From: an uncultured Lachnospiraceae bacterium
GTDB lineage: Bacteria > Bacillota > Clostridia > Lachnospirales > Lachnospiraceae
Length of the DNA: 64,000 nucleotides
Direction: 5' to 3'
Assembly: GCA_946557105.1 (NCBI GenBank)
Contig: CAMNSZ010000003.1
Location: 62,001-126,000, forward strand
Program-made: the position numbers and the translations under genes
Notes under the pieces: generated by a model
Seen by the model: the letters and a program-made list of their open reading frames with translations, nothing else
Told to the model about the DNA's origin: nothing
The model's database searches: none
Shown: piece by piece, positions 63,870 to 64,000 of the stretch
Layout: each line of letters starts with the position of its first letter
How positions within the stretch are numbered: position 1 is the first letter of the stretch

Positions 63870-64000
63870 ACGCGTCCTCTCCTTTGACTTTTCAATATTG
63901 TATAGGTAGTATGCTCGGAGAAGTTCTGATATATACCTGTTCCTGCATATACTGAACAGAAAAGAAGTAATTGCAGCTTTGGACTGTTTGGTGGTCGATA
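63870..64000 (-). other. Upstream region of sigG
   Basis: Read on the minus strand it contains the ribosome binding site AAAGGAG and an AT-rich stretch with GAGCATACTACCTATACAATATTG. Sporulation-type promoter elements (GCATA-like and a -10-like TATACAAT) can be imagined, but no spacing fits sigma-F or sigma-G consensus well. The region is cut by the window edge. Confidence 0.35.

Noticed and set aside
1-64000. CRISPR array, tRNA or rRNA genes, complete insertion sequence
   Set aside because: I found no regularly spaced repeats with unique spacers, no cloverleaf sequences and no intact transposase in the window.

Overview
The window comes from a Gram-positive, spore-forming anaerobe of the Clostridia, most likely Lachnospiraceae or a close relative. 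The evidence is the spoIIGA-sigE-sigG sporulation block beside ftsZ, a PASTA-type PrkC kinase with its PP2C phosphatase, a dcw cluster with two class B PBPs, and strong AGGAGG-type ribosome binding sites. Oxygen-independent enzymes (two radical SAM proteins, two U32 iron-sulfur proteins) fit an anaerobe. Species and product names cannot be fixed from sequence alone.

Layout. (1) 1-6550 is a core run: the end of a zinc metallopeptidase, then rsmB, rlmN, stp, prkC and rsgA. (2) 6551-7730 is a scarred junction holding a PepSY pseudogene, a good terminator, and a 13-codon leader ORF followed by a second terminator. (3) 7774-35207 is a very AT-rich, all-plus-strand biosynthetic island: an ABC exporter pair, a sulfotransferase, two SDRs, three BtrH-like (papain-fold) proteins, three stand-alone acyl carrier proteins, two alpha/alpha-toroid proteins, a propeller-like protein, a UbiU/UbiV-like U32 pair, a SerRS-like amino acid:carrier-protein ligase, a VOC protein, an alpha/beta hydrolase, two radical SAM proteins, an adenylate-forming ligase, an O-methyltransferase and an alkaline-phosphatase-superfamily protein. 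No NRPS or PKS megasynthase is present. Remnants of an SDR, a probable AcpS, a phosphatase and a glycosyltransferase lie between the intact genes.

(4) 35703-43089 is a second cassette with clearly higher GC: a VanRS-like two-component system, an ABC ATPase with an FtsX-type permease, and a secreted serine hydrolase. It is followed by an LRR fragment and a decayed tyrosine integrase (to 44694). (5) 44777-60184 returns to core genes: ychF and lgt, then mraZ-rsmH-ftsL-pbp-pbp-mraY-murD-ftsW-murA-ftsQ-ftsZ. (6) 60430-63869 holds spoIIGA, sigE, a small conserved protein, a VanZ-like protein and, on the minus strand, sigG.

How the genes work together. The island reads as a thiotemplated pathway built from free-standing parts. 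Amino or aryl acids would be adenylated and loaded on the carrier proteins (25728, 31181), modified while tethered (radical SAM, U32 pair, SDRs, O-methyltransferase, sulfotransferase), released or condensed by BtrH-like acyltransferases, and exported by the heterodimeric ABC transporter. A carrier protein/BtrH-like/toroid triplet occurs twice in a row, suggesting a duplicated module. This is the strongest candidate for an undescribed system in the window. The second cassette looks like an independent envelope-stress or antimicrobial-peptide response unit.
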